NCBI GenBank assembly: GCA_017436325.1
Contig: JAFSDI010000016.1
Span: forward strand, 1-45,241
Reading direction: 5' to 3'
Origin: Alphaproteobacteria bacterium
GTDB lineage: Bacteria > Pseudomonadota > Alphaproteobacteria > Rs-D84
Length of the DNA stretch: 45,241 bases
Of the stretch, positions 1 to 9,024 are shown one piece after another (position 1 is the stretch's first letter; each line of letters starts with the position of its first letter). Made by a program: the position numbers and the translations under genes. Under the pieces are notes generated by a model. It did not search any database. It saw only the letters and a list, made by a program, of their open reading frames with translations, and was not told the origin of the DNA.

Positions 1-34
1 AGGGTGAAACCACCACCACCGAATAACCCACCCA

Positions 35-58
35 AATCCCCTGTGCAAACAGGGGATT
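35..58. terminator. Perfect 10-bp stem-loop at window start
   Basis: AATCCCCTGT and ACAGGGGATT form a perfect 10-bp stem around a GCAA loop. The tail after it is AT-rich but has no clean T-run, so it may be the terminator of a gene left of the window or a simple intergenic palindrome. Confidence 0.45.
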
Positions 59-76
59 AATTATATCCCCCCCCAC

Positions 77-311
77 ACACCCCGAACTTTTAACAAAACT
101 TGCCTGCAACACGAAGTTTTAACGAAGTGTTGTCATCCTGTGGCTTTTTCGAGCCCCGCAAAATTTTTGGAAAAAATCTTCAGCTCCTTGTCATCCTGTG
201 GCTTGACCACAGGACCCAGGTAGTGCCGATAATAAGGAGTACATAACCTAGGTTCCATGGTCAAGCCATGGAATGACAATTTTTTTTTACAAAAAAATTA
301 TTAAAACAAAG
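77..311. repeat. Long intergenic direct repeat, left copy
   Basis: This stretch is almost the same as 45011-45241 at the other end of the window. It contains the phrase CACGAAGTTTTAACGAAGTG, a half palindrome and one full palindromic unit. No gene is visible. The two copies bracket the whole 44-kb interior. Confidence 0.75.
188..279. repeat. Palindromic intergenic repeat, empty full copy 1
   Basis: The left half begins TTGTCATCCTGTGGCTTGAC and the right half ends GCCATGGAATGACAA. The halves are imperfect inverted repeats of each other, about 34 nt each, separated by about 24 nt. The spacer resembles the two outermost ends of the GIY-YIG element at 44565-44964, so this looks like an internally deleted derivative of it. 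Confidence 0.75.
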
Positions 312-411
312 AAATCAAAACCACCCACCCACACCAAACCACACCCCGAATTTTTAACTCTTTGTCATCCTGTGGCTTTTTCTGGCCCCGCAAAAATTGT
401 AAATTAAGCTC

Positions 412-445
412 TTGTCATCCTGTGGCTTGACCACAGGACCCAGGT
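412..445. repeat. Palindromic repeat, left half only
   Basis: A lone copy of the 34-nt left half (TTGTCATCCTG...ACCCAGGT) without a matching right half. Shorter degenerate pieces with the same first 15 nt occur near 130 and 361. Confidence 0.65.
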
Positions 446-500
446 GTTATCCTTTTTTCTACCCTAATTCAAACCCCACAAAATCACAAATTTTAATCTC

Positions 501-591
501 TTGTCATCCCGTGGCTTGACCACAGGACCCAGGTTTTGCAAATAAAATGATTCTATGACCTAGGTTCCATGGTCAAGCCATGGAATGACAA
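501..591. repeat. Palindromic intergenic repeat, empty full copy 2
   Basis: A complete left-half/right-half unit with a spacer of about 23 nt that differs from copy 1. It lies just past the tatD stop codon and could also form a long hairpin that ends tatD transcription. Confidence 0.7.
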
Positions 592-620
592 TTTTTTTTA
601 AAAATATGATTTATAAAAAC

Positions 621-1379
621 TTAAAGCTTAATTTTTGGATACAGACGTTTTACGTTTTCTGTCAGTATCATTTCTAATTCATCCAGTTCGATACCTTTTA
701 TCTGTGCCAAGACCCGTGCAGTTTCAATAACCATTGCTGGTTCGCATGTTTGTCCGCGATAGGGCACCGGCGCACAATATGGTGCATCTGTTTCAATTAC
801 AATTCTATCCAGCGGTATTTTTGAAAAGGTTTCGCGTAAATCATCAGCATTTTTAAAGGTCAAAATTCCACTGGCCGAAAAAAAGAATCCTCGGTTCAAC
901 ATTATCTTTGCCAGATTCCAAGAGCTTGTAAAACAATGCATTACCCCGCCCACATCACCATTCAAGATTGCTGCAGTATCTTCTTCGGCATCGCGGGTAT
1001 GAATCGCAACGGGCAGGGCATAATTACGTGCGATTTCCAGCTGTTGTTCAAACATTTTTATTTGCTGATTTCGCGTTTCGCGGTTATAGTGATAGTCTAA
1101 TCCAATTTCGCCAATACCAACAACGCGCGGATTTTTTAGTACGTCTTCATTCAGATAAAAAGCCACATCTGTTGGTGCGTGTTCTGGATGAATTCCGATT
1201 GTACAGAATATGTTATCATGCTGTTGTGCCAATGACAGTGCCCCTGGAATATCTTCTGGGTCTGCTGTTGGGCAAATGATAGTTCCCACGCCTGCATTTT
1301 TTGCGCGCAAGATAATATCGCTGTTATCTGTGCCATTACAATAATTATCGGTCAGGTGGCAATGAGTATCTATAAACAT
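621..1379 (-). CDS. tatD: TatD-family metal-dependent DNase
   Basis: The 252-aa product is a full-length TatD-type hydrolase, a TIM-barrel metalloenzyme with 3'-5' exonuclease activity in studied members. Metal ligands are visible: HxH at residues 6 and 8 (DTHCHL), E91 in GIGEIGLDYH, H127 in AIHTRDA, H148 in MHCF and D198 in IETDAPY. Its start overlaps the holB stop by about 10 nt, so the two are translationally coupled and it is the last gene of the mtaB-dacA-holB-tatD operon. The holB-tatD order is common in Proteobacteria. The product should be cytoplasmic. Confidence 0.93.
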   Translation of the reverse strand: MFIDTHCHLTDNYCNGTDNSDIILRAKNAGVGTIICPTADPEDIPGALSLAQQHDNIFCTIGIHPEHAPTDVAFYLNEDVLKNPRVVGIGEIGLDYHYNRETRNQQIKMFEQQLEIARNYALPVAIHTRDAEEDTAAILNGDVGGVMHCFTSSWNLAKIMLNRGFFFSASGILTFKNADDLRETFSKIPLDRIVIETDAPYCAPVPYRGQTCEPAMVIETARVLAQIKGIELDELEMILTENVKRLYPKIKL

Positions 1380-2275
1380 TTTTTTATATCCATAATTATT
1401 TTAAAAATTCCGATTTCCGGTTCTAGATACAGATTTTTAAGGTCTGCAATAGAACGTGTTGCCGCAGGGTACAAGTCCGCCAACCCGAAATAAGCAATTG
1501 CATCTAGTAATATTCCATGCAGTTCTGGTACTGGTGCAATTTTTTTTGCGATTGTCATGATATCGGCAGATGTACCCCGTTTATCGTTCAGTGTATCAAT
1601 CAGCTCTGCATAGATTGTATCGCCCCCAGATTTTTTCAGGTTTGCAATTTTACCAAAACTACCATTTGCTAGTTTCAGCATATCTGTCCCGACATCTTCA
1701 TCAGGCATAAAACGTACACACAGTTCACGCAGTTCTGATATAGACAATGGTCGTAATTTTTCAACACGCGCACGCGACCGCACAGTTGGTAACACATTTG
1801 CTAACTGATGCACAACCAGCAAGAACAGTGTTTTTTCTGGTGGCTCTTCCAGTAATTTTAAAATCGCGTTTGATGCCGAAGTATTTAACTGATCGACAGA
1901 ATCTATTAATACTACGCGCCAATCGCCAGACATAGATGACATTTGCATTTTATTAATCATCGCGCGAACGGTATAGACAGAAATAACTTTTCCATCTGGT
2001 TTGGGTTTACCCTTGTCATCAATATTTCGTTCCATATCAATTATAAAGAAGTCCCCAATATTTCCATAGACCATCTTTGCGATTTTATATGCCAGTGTTG
2101 CCTTGCCAATACCCTGTGTTCCGGTTAACATCCATACAGGGTGTATCGGGTGCTGTGCGCGGTTTTCCCATGCGCTAACAAAGCTGTGCAGTACATCAGA
2201 ATGCCCAATCAGACAATCGTTATCCATTGGGTGTGGAAAATTATATTCACAAGAATTTTTTTTACGCGGTGCCAT
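1370..2275 (-). CDS. holB: DNA polymerase III delta' subunit
   Basis: The 301-aa product is an AAA+ clamp-loader subunit that helps load the beta clamp on DNA. A Walker A loop (GTQGIGKAT, residues 52-60), a Walker B-like segment (VVLIDSVD, 121-128), the conserved NAILKLLEEPP stretch and the SRAR sensor (about 167) are all visible. Unlike E. coli delta', it keeps the lysine of Walker A, as many alphaproteobacterial versions do. It starts 1 bp after the dacA stop and overlaps tatD. The usual tmk neighbour is absent here. Confidence 0.92.
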   Translation of the reverse strand: MAPRKKNSCEYNFPHPMDNDCLIGHSDVLHSFVSAWENRAQHPIHPVWMLTGTQGIGKATLAYKIAKMVYGNIGDFFIIDMERNIDDKGKPKPDGKVISVYTVRAMINKMQMSSMSGDWRVVLIDSVDQLNTSASNAILKLLEEPPEKTLFLLVVHQLANVLPTVRSRARVEKLRPLSISELRELCVRFMPDEDVGTDMLKLANGSFGKIANLKKSGGDTIYAELIDTLNDKRGTSADIMTIAKKIAPVPELHGILLDAIAYFGLADLYPAATRSIADLKNLYLEPEIGIFKIIMDIKKCL

Positions 2276-2276
2276 T

Positions 2277-3455
2277 TTATTCCAACCCCAGCATTACCAT
2301 TATATTTTTTATTGCGCGCCCCAAGAAACGAATTTTTTTAACATCATCCTTGGCAACTAATGGTGCGCGTGCGATAATTTTGCCATATTTTTCTGCGATA
2401 ATTTCACCAACCTTTTGACCGGCATAAACAGGTGCATTTAATGGTTCGTCATATCGTGCCAAGACCCGCACCCCATTAAGTCCTGAATCTTTGTCAGACG
2501 TTATTGTAAACGGCTTTTCAACGGTTGCGATTACAGTTGGATTTTTACCGTACCAAACTGGTATTTCTGCGACAGTATCACCAGTCTGAAAAAAAGTTTT
2601 ATTAGTCGTTGATGCATATCCGTATTCCAGCAGTTTTTTCATTTCGGCTGCCAACGCATCATGTCCTTTGCCATTAAAACCGTTAATCACCCCAATCAGT
2701 CTGCGACCGCCGACCTTGGCGCTGGCGACCATACCATATCCCCCATCTGATGTATGACCTGTTTTCAGACCGTCTGCGCCACGCATATTGAATAACAGTT
2801 TATTATAGTTAACTGTATGCGTATCACCCCATTCTTTGCACCATTCTGTTTTATGTTCATTAAATTCAAATCGCTTAGTTGCAAACATTGGATATAAATC
2901 AGGGTAATCAGATATTAAATGTTCTGCTAAAATTGCTAATTCACGACTTGTCATCATATTGTTTACATCTGGTAATCCACTTGCGTTTCCAAACGTAGAT
3001 TTTTCCATACCAATGCTGCGGGCTTTTTTTTCCATCATTGCGGTAAAGGCCATTTCAGTACCCGCCAGTTTTTCTGCCACAACCACGGACGCGTCACCCC
3101 CAGATAACACAATCAGCCCCAGTATCAAGTCGCGCACACTAATATCTTGACCTGCGACCAGACAAATTTTACTGGCCGGATACCATTCTGGACGATTATA
3201 GTCTGCATTTTCACCAACAGTAAATCTGGTGTCAAGCGTGATATTACCTGCCTTGATTTCATCAAACAGAACCAGCAAGGTCATCAACTTTATCATCGAA
3301 GATGGTGGCATAAGCACATCGGCATTTTTTGCAAAAATTTCAGTTCCTGAATCGTAATCGATTAGAAAAGCTGATTTTGCCTTGGTTTTAAATTCTGCTG
3401 CACCGGCGGTACCGCACAAAAACATCAAAAATAAAGCAATTAATTTCTTTTTCAT
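2277..3455 (-). CDS. dacA: D-alanyl-D-alanine carboxypeptidase (PBP5/6 type)
   Basis: The 392-aa protein has an N-terminal signal peptide (MKKKLIALFLMFLCGTAGAA) and the three penicillin-binding motifs: SxxK at S53-K56 (SMIK), SGG at 118-120 (SGN in most relatives) and KTG at about 231 (LKTGHT). The C-terminal beta-rich domain ends in a hydrophobic/amphipathic segment (IKNIMVMLGLE) expected to hold it to the inner membrane. It trims the terminal D-Ala of peptidoglycan pentapeptides in the periplasm. It lies 19 bp after mtaB. The SGG in place of SGN is a mild oddity; the symbol among dacA/C/D is by family only. Confidence 0.9.
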   Translation of the reverse strand: MKKKLIALFLMFLCGTAGAAEFKTKAKSAFLIDYDSGTEIFAKNADVLMPPSSMIKLMTLLVLFDEIKAGNITLDTRFTVGENADYNRPEWYPASKICLVAGQDISVRDLILGLIVLSGGDASVVVAEKLAGTEMAFTAMMEKKARSIGMEKSTFGNASGLPDVNNMMTSRELAILAEHLISDYPDLYPMFATKRFEFNEHKTEWCKEWGDTHTVNYNKLLFNMRGADGLKTGHTSDGGYGMVASAKVGGRRLIGVINGFNGKGHDALAAEMKKLLEYGYASTTNKTFFQTGDTVAEIPVWYGKNPTVIATVEKPFTITSDKDSGLNGVRVLARYDEPLNAPVYAGQKVGEIIAEKYGKIIARAPLVAKDDVKKIRFLGRAIKNIMVMLGLE

Positions 3456-3474
3456 AGTTTGGATAATAACAATT

Positions 3475-4731
3475 CTAAATCACATTGCCAATAAAATAAT
3501 CATCTTTGATATCGATTATTTTTACATTGCATATTGTTCGCGGGGGCAGGTTGCATCCTTGTATCCTCAGGGCGATATCATGTGGACAGCGCGCGACATT
3601 ATTTTCTTCGACTAAAACCTGAACAGTTTTATTTAATTGTGAATACATAAAATCCACACGATTTTTTTTAGATATGTCAGTAATAATTTTTACTCTTTTT
3701 TTTGATACAAACCTGTCAATTTGTTCCGGCATTTCCGCTGCTACAGTATCTGGCCGTGGGGAAAAAGGGAACGCATGAATTTTTATTGGTTTTGTTTCGT
3801 TGACCAAACAAAGTGTTTCTTCAAACAATTTATCTGTTTCGCCTGGAAAACCACAAATAATATCCCAACTAAAAGTTATTTTATCATTTGCCATCATAAC
3901 CAAGTCCCGTACCTGTTGTGCAGTATGTCTGCGCCCCATTTTTTTTAGTATTGTATCCGAACCAGATTGCATTGAAAAGTGCATATGTGGCATCATACGT
4001 TCTTCGTTTTGAATTAAATGAATTATGTTTTTTACATCAGGAACCGCTGGGTCTAACGAAGATAATCGCAACCTTTTTAATTCTGGCACATCGCATAACA
4101 GTTGTTTACACAGATCTGACAACAGGAACGGTTTGCCGTCTTTTTGCATTGCGTATGATGCGATATCGACACCGGTTAAGACGATTTCATAAAAATCATT
4201 TTTAATTGCATTTTTTACATCGTCTAAAATTGCATTATAATCAAATGAAACGGCTTTGCCGCGCAATTTTCTGGTTATGCAATATGTACAACTGTGATTA
4301 CATCCATTTTGAATTTGTACAAATTGCTTTGATAATTTTGCATCAGTGGATTTAAATTTATTTGTTTTTTGGGACTTCATATTGCAAGGCACGTTTTCCC
4401 ATGCGCTAAGATATGCATTAATATTTAATTTATCAAAATTGCTGATGATTATGGTATTTGGTATTTGTGTGAATAATTCAGGGTTTCGTGTCGCAGCGCA
4501 CCCAGTCACAAAAACAGGTATATTTGGGTTTTCACGTGCTATTTTTCTAATTGCTTGTCCAGATTGTCTTTCTGCCTCGGCAGTTACTGCACAAGTATTA
4601 ACGACAATTGCTGAATTTATGTGAATATTCAGCATTTTTTGAATTTTTTCGGATTCCAGTGCGTTTAATCGACATCCAAAAGATAAAGTTTTTATGTTGT
4701 TTATATTATTTTCTTCTTGCATTTTAACCAT
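3475..4731 (-). CDS. mtaB: tRNA t6A37 methylthiotransferase MtaB
   Basis: The 418-aa radical-SAM protein converts N6-threonylcarbamoyladenosine at tRNA position 37 to its 2-methylthio form. The N-terminal UPF0004 domain holds C20 (SFGCRLNALESE, an MtaB hallmark), C47 (NTCAVT) and C78 (TGCAA). The radical-SAM motif CNHSCTYC (C144, C148, C151) follows, with a short C-terminal TRAM-like end. The start may be at 4731 or 4722. A promoter TTGAAA-16-TATAAT sits immediately upstream, placing the RNA start only about 3 nt before the first ATG, so the message may be leaderless. It heads the operon that runs to tatD. Confidence 0.92.
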   Translation of the reverse strand: MVKMQEENNINNIKTLSFGCRLNALESEKIQKMLNIHINSAIVVNTCAVTAEAERQSGQAIRKIARENPNIPVFVTGCAATRNPELFTQIPNTIIISNFDKLNINAYLSAWENVPCNMKSQKTNKFKSTDAKLSKQFVQIQNGCNHSCTYCITRKLRGKAVSFDYNAILDDVKNAIKNDFYEIVLTGVDIASYAMQKDGKPFLLSDLCKQLLCDVPELKRLRLSSLDPAVPDVKNIIHLIQNEERMMPHMHFSMQSGSDTILKKMGRRHTAQQVRDLVMMANDKITFSWDIICGFPGETDKLFEETLCLVNETKPIKIHAFPFSPRPDTVAAEMPEQIDRFVSKKRVKIITDISKKNRVDFMYSQLNKTVQVLVEENNVARCPHDIALRIQGCNLPPRTICNVKIIDIKDDYFIGNVI

Positions 4732-4740
4732 CCATAGGGC

Positions 4741-4768
4741 ATTATAACGTGGTTATAAATGATTTCAA
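4741..4768 (-). promoter_or_regulatory. mtaB promoter with near-leaderless start
   Basis: On the minus strand TTGAAA (4768-4763), a 16-nt spacer and TATAAT (4746-4741) form a strong sigma70-type promoter. The expected start of transcription, about 4735, is only a few nucleotides from the ATG at 4731. Confidence 0.65.
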
Positions 4769-4782
4769 CAAAGGAATTAATA

Positions 4783-5166
4783 ATGGCACGTACAACAAAT
4801 TCAGATACATTACCATACGTAGAAAGTCGTTATGAACTTGGGATGTTGGCATCTCAACGTGTTCGTGACTTAAACGGTGGTGCAGAACCTGTGGTATCTC
4901 AGGACAAGGATAAGTTAACAGTTGTTGCATTGCGTGAAATTGCCAGTGGCAAACTAGACGTTGATGCGGTTCGTCATGAATTTGTTCAATCTTACAAAGA
5001 AACGCCAACATCATTAGAAGGCGAAGAATCTCTGGAAATTGGAACGACTGATCCATTGTTGCGTGAAATTGATGCAGAATTAGAAGCCACATTGGCCAGT
5101 GATGATGAACCAATGACAGCCGAAGAAGCGGTTGAAGAAGTCGAAGAAACATCTGATGAAGAATAA
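4783..5166 (+). CDS. rpoZ: RNA polymerase omega subunit
   Basis: The 127-aa product matches omega: MARTT near the start, then YELGMLASQRVRDLNGG (the conserved RF-LV-AARRARQL region), and KLTVVALREIASGKL. The ATG at 4783 is preferred over an upstream in-frame start at 4759 because AAGGAA lies 6-10 nt before it. The C-terminus is a long acidic tail rich in Glu, typical of alphaproteobacterial omega. It assembles with the beta' subunit. It is divergent from mtaB and not next to spoT, its usual partner. Confidence 0.93.
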   Translation: MARTTNSDTLPYVESRYELGMLASQRVRDLNGGAEPVVSQDKDKLTVVALREIASGKLDVDAVRHEFVQSYKETPTSLEGEESLEIGTTDPLLREIDAELEATLASDDEPMTAEEAVEEVEETSDEE

Positions 5167-5185
5167 TCATTAAACAAAAAAATCC

Positions 5186-5276
5186 GGAGATGTCGCATAG
5201 TTGGTCTAGTGCGCCACATTGGAAATGTGGTATACGGGCAACCGTATCAAGGGTTCGAATCCCTTCATCTCCGCCA
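5186..5276 (+). tRNA. tRNA-Ser(GGA)
   Basis: The acceptor stem GGAGATG pairs with CATCTCC, the anticodon stem-loop CCACA-TTGGAAA-TGTGG carries GGA, a long variable arm (TATACGG...CCGTATC) marks a class II tRNA, the T-arm is AGGGTTCGAATCCCT, and CCA is encoded. Its 3' end is the sequence repeated at each cassette boundary downstream. Confidence 0.95.
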
Positions 5277-5284
5277 CAAAAATC

Positions 5285-5312
5285 AAACGCCCGATATGGG
5301 CGTTTTATTTTT
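5285..5312 (+). terminator. tRNA-Ser terminator
   Basis: AAACGCCC and GGGCGTTT form an 8-bp stem followed by TTTATTTTT. The same terminator follows the tRNA-like ends at 5667 and 22699. Confidence 0.85.
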
Positions 5313-5377
5313 GTGTTGGTGATGCAGTGTGGACGAAGCATTCTCAATCTGTTGTTGTCAAATTGTTCTCTTTGTGT

Positions 5378-5563
5378 TTATTGTTCCTTGACCCAATCAA
5401 AAAGTTTGATATCCGTTTTGTTTTTTTTACTTCGTAATCTTATATGATCATAAATAACAAAAGGCCATAATAATGGTAGCAATATAACTATCAACCATCC
5501 TAATAATACATACTTTTTGTGCATAAACATAATATACCTATGATCTAACGACCAATATAGCAT
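5378..5563 (-). CDS. Possible small membrane protein
   Basis: A 61-aa ORF with one strongly hydrophobic stretch (YVLLGWLIVILLPLLWPFVIY) followed by a basic tail (RLRSKKNK). It is the only ORF in the 0.4-kb segment between the intact tRNA-Ser and the next tRNA-like end. No clear ribosome binding site is seen before the first ATG; an internal start at MFMHKK is possible. It may be a relic of a lost cassette. No function can be assigned. Confidence 0.3.
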   Translation of the reverse strand: MLYWSLDHRYIMFMHKKYVLLGWLIVILLPLLWPFVIYDHIRLRSKKNKTDIKLFDWVKEQ

Positions 5564-5665
5564 ATACTAATTAAAGTGTCATCTATTATTTGAGCATAAA
5601 TAGATAAACTTATAACAAAAGCTGTAAAATTAGAATTTGTATGTAGAACATCGTACCATGTTCAT

Positions 5666-5866
5666 ACTCCGCCACAAAAATAAAACGCCCGATATGGGCG
5701 TTTTATTTTTGTGCCGAAATCGGGGTTCGAACCCGGTAAAGCCACGATAGTGGCGTGGGTTCGACAATGAGTAGGTTTTGCAAACATAGTGCAGCAAAAC
5801 CGTCAGGAATGCCCCACAGCCCCGCCGTCCGCGGGGCGAGGGAATACTTCATCTCCGCCAGGAATA
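5666..5866. repeat. 201-bp structured direct repeat, left copy
   Basis: This copy and 22698-22898 are the same length and differ at only about four positions. Each begins with CTCCGCCA plus the tRNA-Ser terminator and ends with a second CATCTCCGCCA. The inside can fold: GGTTTTGC with GCAAAACC, GCCCCGC with GCGGGGC, and GTGGG with CCCAC. The changes near 5830 fall in a loop and leave the stem intact. It may be an attachment-site arm or an RNA gene. The two copies bound the 17-kb cassette. Confidence 0.85.
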
Positions 5867-5912
5867 TTGAACACCCCGTGGTAATCCCACGGGATGTTCT
5901 TTTTCGCCCAGT
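5867..5912 (+). terminator. Terminator after the second tRNA-like end
   Basis: GAACACCCCGTGG and CCCACGGGATGTTC form a long near-perfect stem with a TAAT loop followed by TTTTTC. The sequence differs from the terminator at 5285 but its position after CTCCGCCA is the same. Confidence 0.7.
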
Positions 5913-6185
5913 TTCCGGCGATTTTTATACACAATATTACCAGTGTATATCACAGTTTTTATCAGTTCAGCCCAAATAGCAGGCATTGATATACCTTGTC
6001 TATTTTTGCCGAGGTGCTTTTACTAATAATCATGCGAAACTATTATTAATTTACGAATCGAAAATTGTTTAAAATCTTGACTTTCAAAGTTTTTATTATA
6101 AAATAAACAGGAAAAAGAAAGAAAGGGACCTGAAATAGCAGTGCTGTTTTTGGTTCTTTTTTTGTTACAAGCAAGAGTACAAAAA

Positions 6186-7508
6186 ATGATAAATATGAAT
6201 TTTATTAGAGAAAATACGGAGCTATTTAGAAAACTTATTAATTTAAAGAACATTGATATTGATGTTAATGAACTGATAGAATTAGACAAAGCGTGCAGAG
6301 AAATGCAATTCGTTGTTGAACAAAAACGTGCTTTATTGAAAAAATATTCTCGTGATAGAAATATAGATGCAGCAAAAACGGTAAAAACAGAATTGAATTT
6401 GTTAGAAAAGGAACTTGTAACCAAAACAGAAAAATTCAAACAAATATACAGTTTTGTTCCGAATACTTTGTCCGCAGATGTACCAATTGGCAAAGATGAT
6501 ACTGAAAATGTAGAAATATACAGATTTGGTGATATTTCTGATAAAGGATTTAAACCTTTATCTCATGAGATTTTGGGTGAAAAATTGGGTATATTAAACA
6601 TACAGAAAGCAACAAAAATATCTGGGCGCGGTTTCTTTTATTGGATAAATGATGGATTAAGACTTAAAAATGCCATATTTGCCTATACGGAATCTTTACT
6701 GGCAAACAGAGGCTTCCAATTGCTTGGAACACCATTATTCACAAAAGAATATGCCTTGTTTTGTACTGGATATCATCCTTTTTTACAAGATCAAGAATTT
6801 GTTATTTCTGGGTGGAATTTGATGCCAATAGGGACTTCAGAACAAACGATTGTTCCTTTCCATTCAGATGAGGTTTTAAATGGAAACAATTTGCCACTAT
6901 TATATACTGCACAAACCCCTTGTTTTCGGAGCGAATCTGGTGCTGCAGGAAAAGCTAATCGCGGAATATTTCGTGTACATCAGTTTTATAAACAAGAACA
7001 AATTATTTTCTGCAAGCCAGAAGAATCTGAAAGAATGCAATTATTCTGTCAAAGAAATGTGGAAGACATAATGAAAGGACTTGAAATTCCATTTAGAGTT
7101 GTGAATGTTTGTGCTGGTGATATCGCCGCCCCTGGATTCAAAAAATTTGATACAGAAGCATGGTTCCCTTCTCAAGAAATGTACAAAGAAACACATTCTA
7201 ATTCTAATTTAACAGATTTTCAGGCACGGCGTGCAAACATAAAATTCTTGGAAAACGGTAAAAGAGATTTTGTACATACAATTTCATCCACCGCTGTAAC
7301 AGAACGTGTTGTTATCGCACTTATGGAAAACAATCAAACAAAAGATGGTTACATAACCATACCTAAGGCTTTGCAACAGTTTATGGGTGGGCAAGAAGTT
7401 ATAAAACCGCAACAAAGAAAGCCACTAAATTTATCTGATGATTTTACAGACATACAAAATCGTATAAAACAACAAACTTATAAATCTTTTGGCGATTATG
7501 AAAAATAA
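6186..7508 (+). CDS. Seryl-tRNA synthetase paralogue 1
   Basis: The 440-aa product aligns end to end with the second SerRS at 10812. It has a shortened N-terminal coiled-coil arm (about residues 25-100) and a class II catalytic core with the serine-recognising TSE (IGTSEQ), motif 2 (TPCFRSESGAAGKANRGIFRVHQF) and motif 3 (STAVTERVVIALMENNQ). The usual SSCSN segment reads THSNSN. All expected catalytic residues seem present, so it could charge serine or a relative. It is the first gene of a tight operon of small-molecule enzymes, so a role as resistance copy or supplier of aminoacyl-tRNA for biosynthesis is plausible. The ATG at 6186 aligns with the start of the paralogue. Confidence 0.85.
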   Translation: MINMNFIRENTELFRKLINLKNIDIDVNELIELDKACREMQFVVEQKRALLKKYSRDRNIDAAKTVKTELNLLEKELVTKTEKFKQIYSFVPNTLSADVPIGKDDTENVEIYRFGDISDKGFKPLSHEILGEKLGILNIQKATKISGRGFFYWINDGLRLKNAIFAYTESLLANRGFQLLGTPLFTKEYALFCTGYHPFLQDQEFVISGWNLMPIGTSEQTIVPFHSDEVLNGNNLPLLYTAQTPCFRSESGAAGKANRGIFRVHQFYKQEQIIFCKPEESERMQLFCQRNVEDIMKGLEIPFRVVNVCAGDIAAPGFKKFDTEAWFPSQEMYKETHSNSNLTDFQARRANIKFLENGKRDFVHTISSTAVTERVVIALMENNQTKDGYITIPKALQQFMGGQEVIKPQQRKPLNLSDDFTDIQNRIKQQTYKSFGDYEK

Positions 7509-8151
7509 TGTATCTTTTGACATAATATCAGAAGGCGTTAATAAAAGACCAATATGTGGTGCTTTTGGTTTTTCCACGTCTATATTGTTGCATGATGGGG
7601 ATAAACATATTTTGTTTGATACAGGTTCTTATGGTATCAGGAATAAGATAAAAGAATTAATAGAAAATAATGCTATATCGTGTTTAGTGTTGTCTCATTT
7701 GCATTTTGACCATTGTGCAAATATAGATTTGTTCAAAAATATTCCGATATATGTATCAAAACGAGAATTAGAATCATTGAACGAAGATAAAGATATTAAT
7801 ACTTACAAAGCATTAGGATTTTTTATAAATATGTTTGATTTGCAATTCTTGTCAGACAGTATGCAAATCTCGCCAAATGTGAAAGCTTTTTATACCCCTG
7901 GTCATACGGCAGGCCATTTTTCGCTTGGTTTTGAATGCGAGGGGAAAAAAATCATAGCCGCAGGCGATGCAGTAAAAAGTGCTATGGAATACACTTCAGG
8001 CGAATTAGTGACTAAACCGTTTGATATGATCTCACTTAAAAAGACTATAGACTTGATAAAAAATAACTTTGATGTTATAATACCAGGACATCAGTCGCCT
8101 TTTTCTATCAGTAATCCGATTGATAAAGACGTTATATTGACATCTTTTTAG
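7498..8151 (+). CDS. MBL-fold metallo-hydrolase
   Basis: The 217-aa product has the binuclear zinc motif HLHFDH (H67, H69, D71, H72), then PGHTAGH (about 138), GDAV with the bridging Asp, and IPGHQSP at the end. This is the glyoxalase II/lactonase-like branch, hydrolysing esters, thioesters or lactones. It starts 11 nt inside the end of the SerRS gene, so the two are translationally coupled. The substrate is not evident; in this operon it could release or edit an acyl or aminoacyl intermediate, which is inference only. Confidence 0.85.
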   Translation: MKNNVSFDIISEGVNKRPICGAFGFSTSILLHDGDKHILFDTGSYGIRNKIKELIENNAISCLVLSHLHFDHCANIDLFKNIPIYVSKRELESLNEDKDINTYKALGFFINMFDLQFLSDSMQISPNVKAFYTPGHTAGHFSLGFECEGKKIIAAGDAVKSAMEYTSGELVTKPFDMISLKKTIDLIKNNFDVIIPGHQSPFSISNPIDKDVILTSF

Positions 8152-8160
8152 GGGTTGTAT

Positions 8161-9024
8161 ATGAAATATTCATGTCTTATAGGAAATCCGGTAGAACACA
8201 GTGTTTCTGATGTAATGTTTAAACTGTTCGCTGATAAACTGGGGATAGATTATACGCACATTAAAATACGTGTACCAAATAAAAAACTTTTAAAACAAAC
8301 TTTTGAATCTATACGTATACTGGGTTTTTCAGGGTTTAATATAACGTTGCCGTATAAGATAGATTCTATCCAATATCTTGATAAAATTGATTCTTCTGTT
8401 TTAAAAAGTGGTGCTGTGAATTCTGTAAAAATAAAGGCTAATAAATATGTCGGCTATAATACGGATGCTGTAGGGTTTATTAAAACATGTGACAAGTTAT
8501 TAAAACCAATAGAATCTTGTGATACCGTTTTTGTTTTTGGTGCAGGTGGTGCTGCACGTGCGATATTAATGGAAGTTATAAAATACACAAAGAATATTTA
8601 TGTGTTTAATCGGTCTGAACAAAAGTTATTAGATTTACAAAAACAATATGGATCAAAAATAAAAGAATATTTGCTACTGGATGACGATTTAATTATTCAA
8701 AAAACCAAAGCATTAAACCCAAAATATTTTTTTAATGCAACTTCATTAGGCATGAAGCCAGCTATAAAATCCTCACCCTTATCATCCAAGGTTTATAAAT
8801 ATATTTCCAATAAAGCGTATTTTTTAGATGCTGTATTTAATCCTTTTGAAACACAATTTATAAAAAGCGCAAAGAAACTTGGTGCCAAAACCGCACCAGG
8901 AATATATTGGATGATTTACCAAGGCATAACCGCTTTTAATATCTGGAATGACGTAGATTTGCAACTTTCTGATAAAGAAATAAAAAACATCGCAAAAGAA
9001 TTAATAAAAAGACTTGATAAATGA
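8161..9024 (+). CDS. Shikimate/quinate dehydrogenase-like protein (AroE family)
   Basis: The 287-aa product has the AroE layout: IGNPVEHSVSD at the N-terminus (normally HSLSP), NITLPYK with the catalytic lysine at 66, GYNTD with the aspartate at 102, and an NAD(P)-binding loop GAGGAARA (127-134). The C-terminal QG motif is present in IYQGITAF. The family reduces 3-dehydroshikimate or related cyclohexane acids. The altered first motif and its place in an accessory operon suggest a special substrate rather than the housekeeping aroE. The start at 8161 follows an AGGGG site; it overlaps the next gene by 4 nt. Confidence 0.82.
   Translation: MKYSCLIGNPVEHSVSDVMFKLFADKLGIDYTHIKIRVPNKKLLKQTFESIRILGFSGFNITLPYKIDSIQYLDKIDSSVLKSGAVNSVKIKANKYVGYNTDAVGFIKTCDKLLKPIESCDTVFVFGAGGAARAILMEVIKYTKNIYVFNRSEQKLLDLQKQYGSKIKEYLLLDDDLIIQKTKALNPKYFFNATSLGMKPAIKSSPLSSKVYKYISNKAYFLDAVFNPFETQFIKSAKKLGAKTAPGIYWMIYQGITAFNIWNDVDLQLSDKEIKNIAKELIKRLDK

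Noticed and set aside
188..591. CRISPR-like array from the repeated palindromes
   Set aside because: Spacing is irregular, spacers are reused between copies, and the halves form inverted pairs; it is a dispersed palindromic element.
4742..5347. 201-aa ORF opposite rpoZ and tRNA-Ser
   Set aside because: It is antisense to rpoZ and the tRNA, has no family features and no ribosome binding site.
5666..5866. Permuted (two-piece) tmRNA gene
   Set aside because: It has T-arm-like GGGTTCGA stretches, hairpins and a CCA end, but no tag-peptide frame and no matching acceptor 5' end that I could find.
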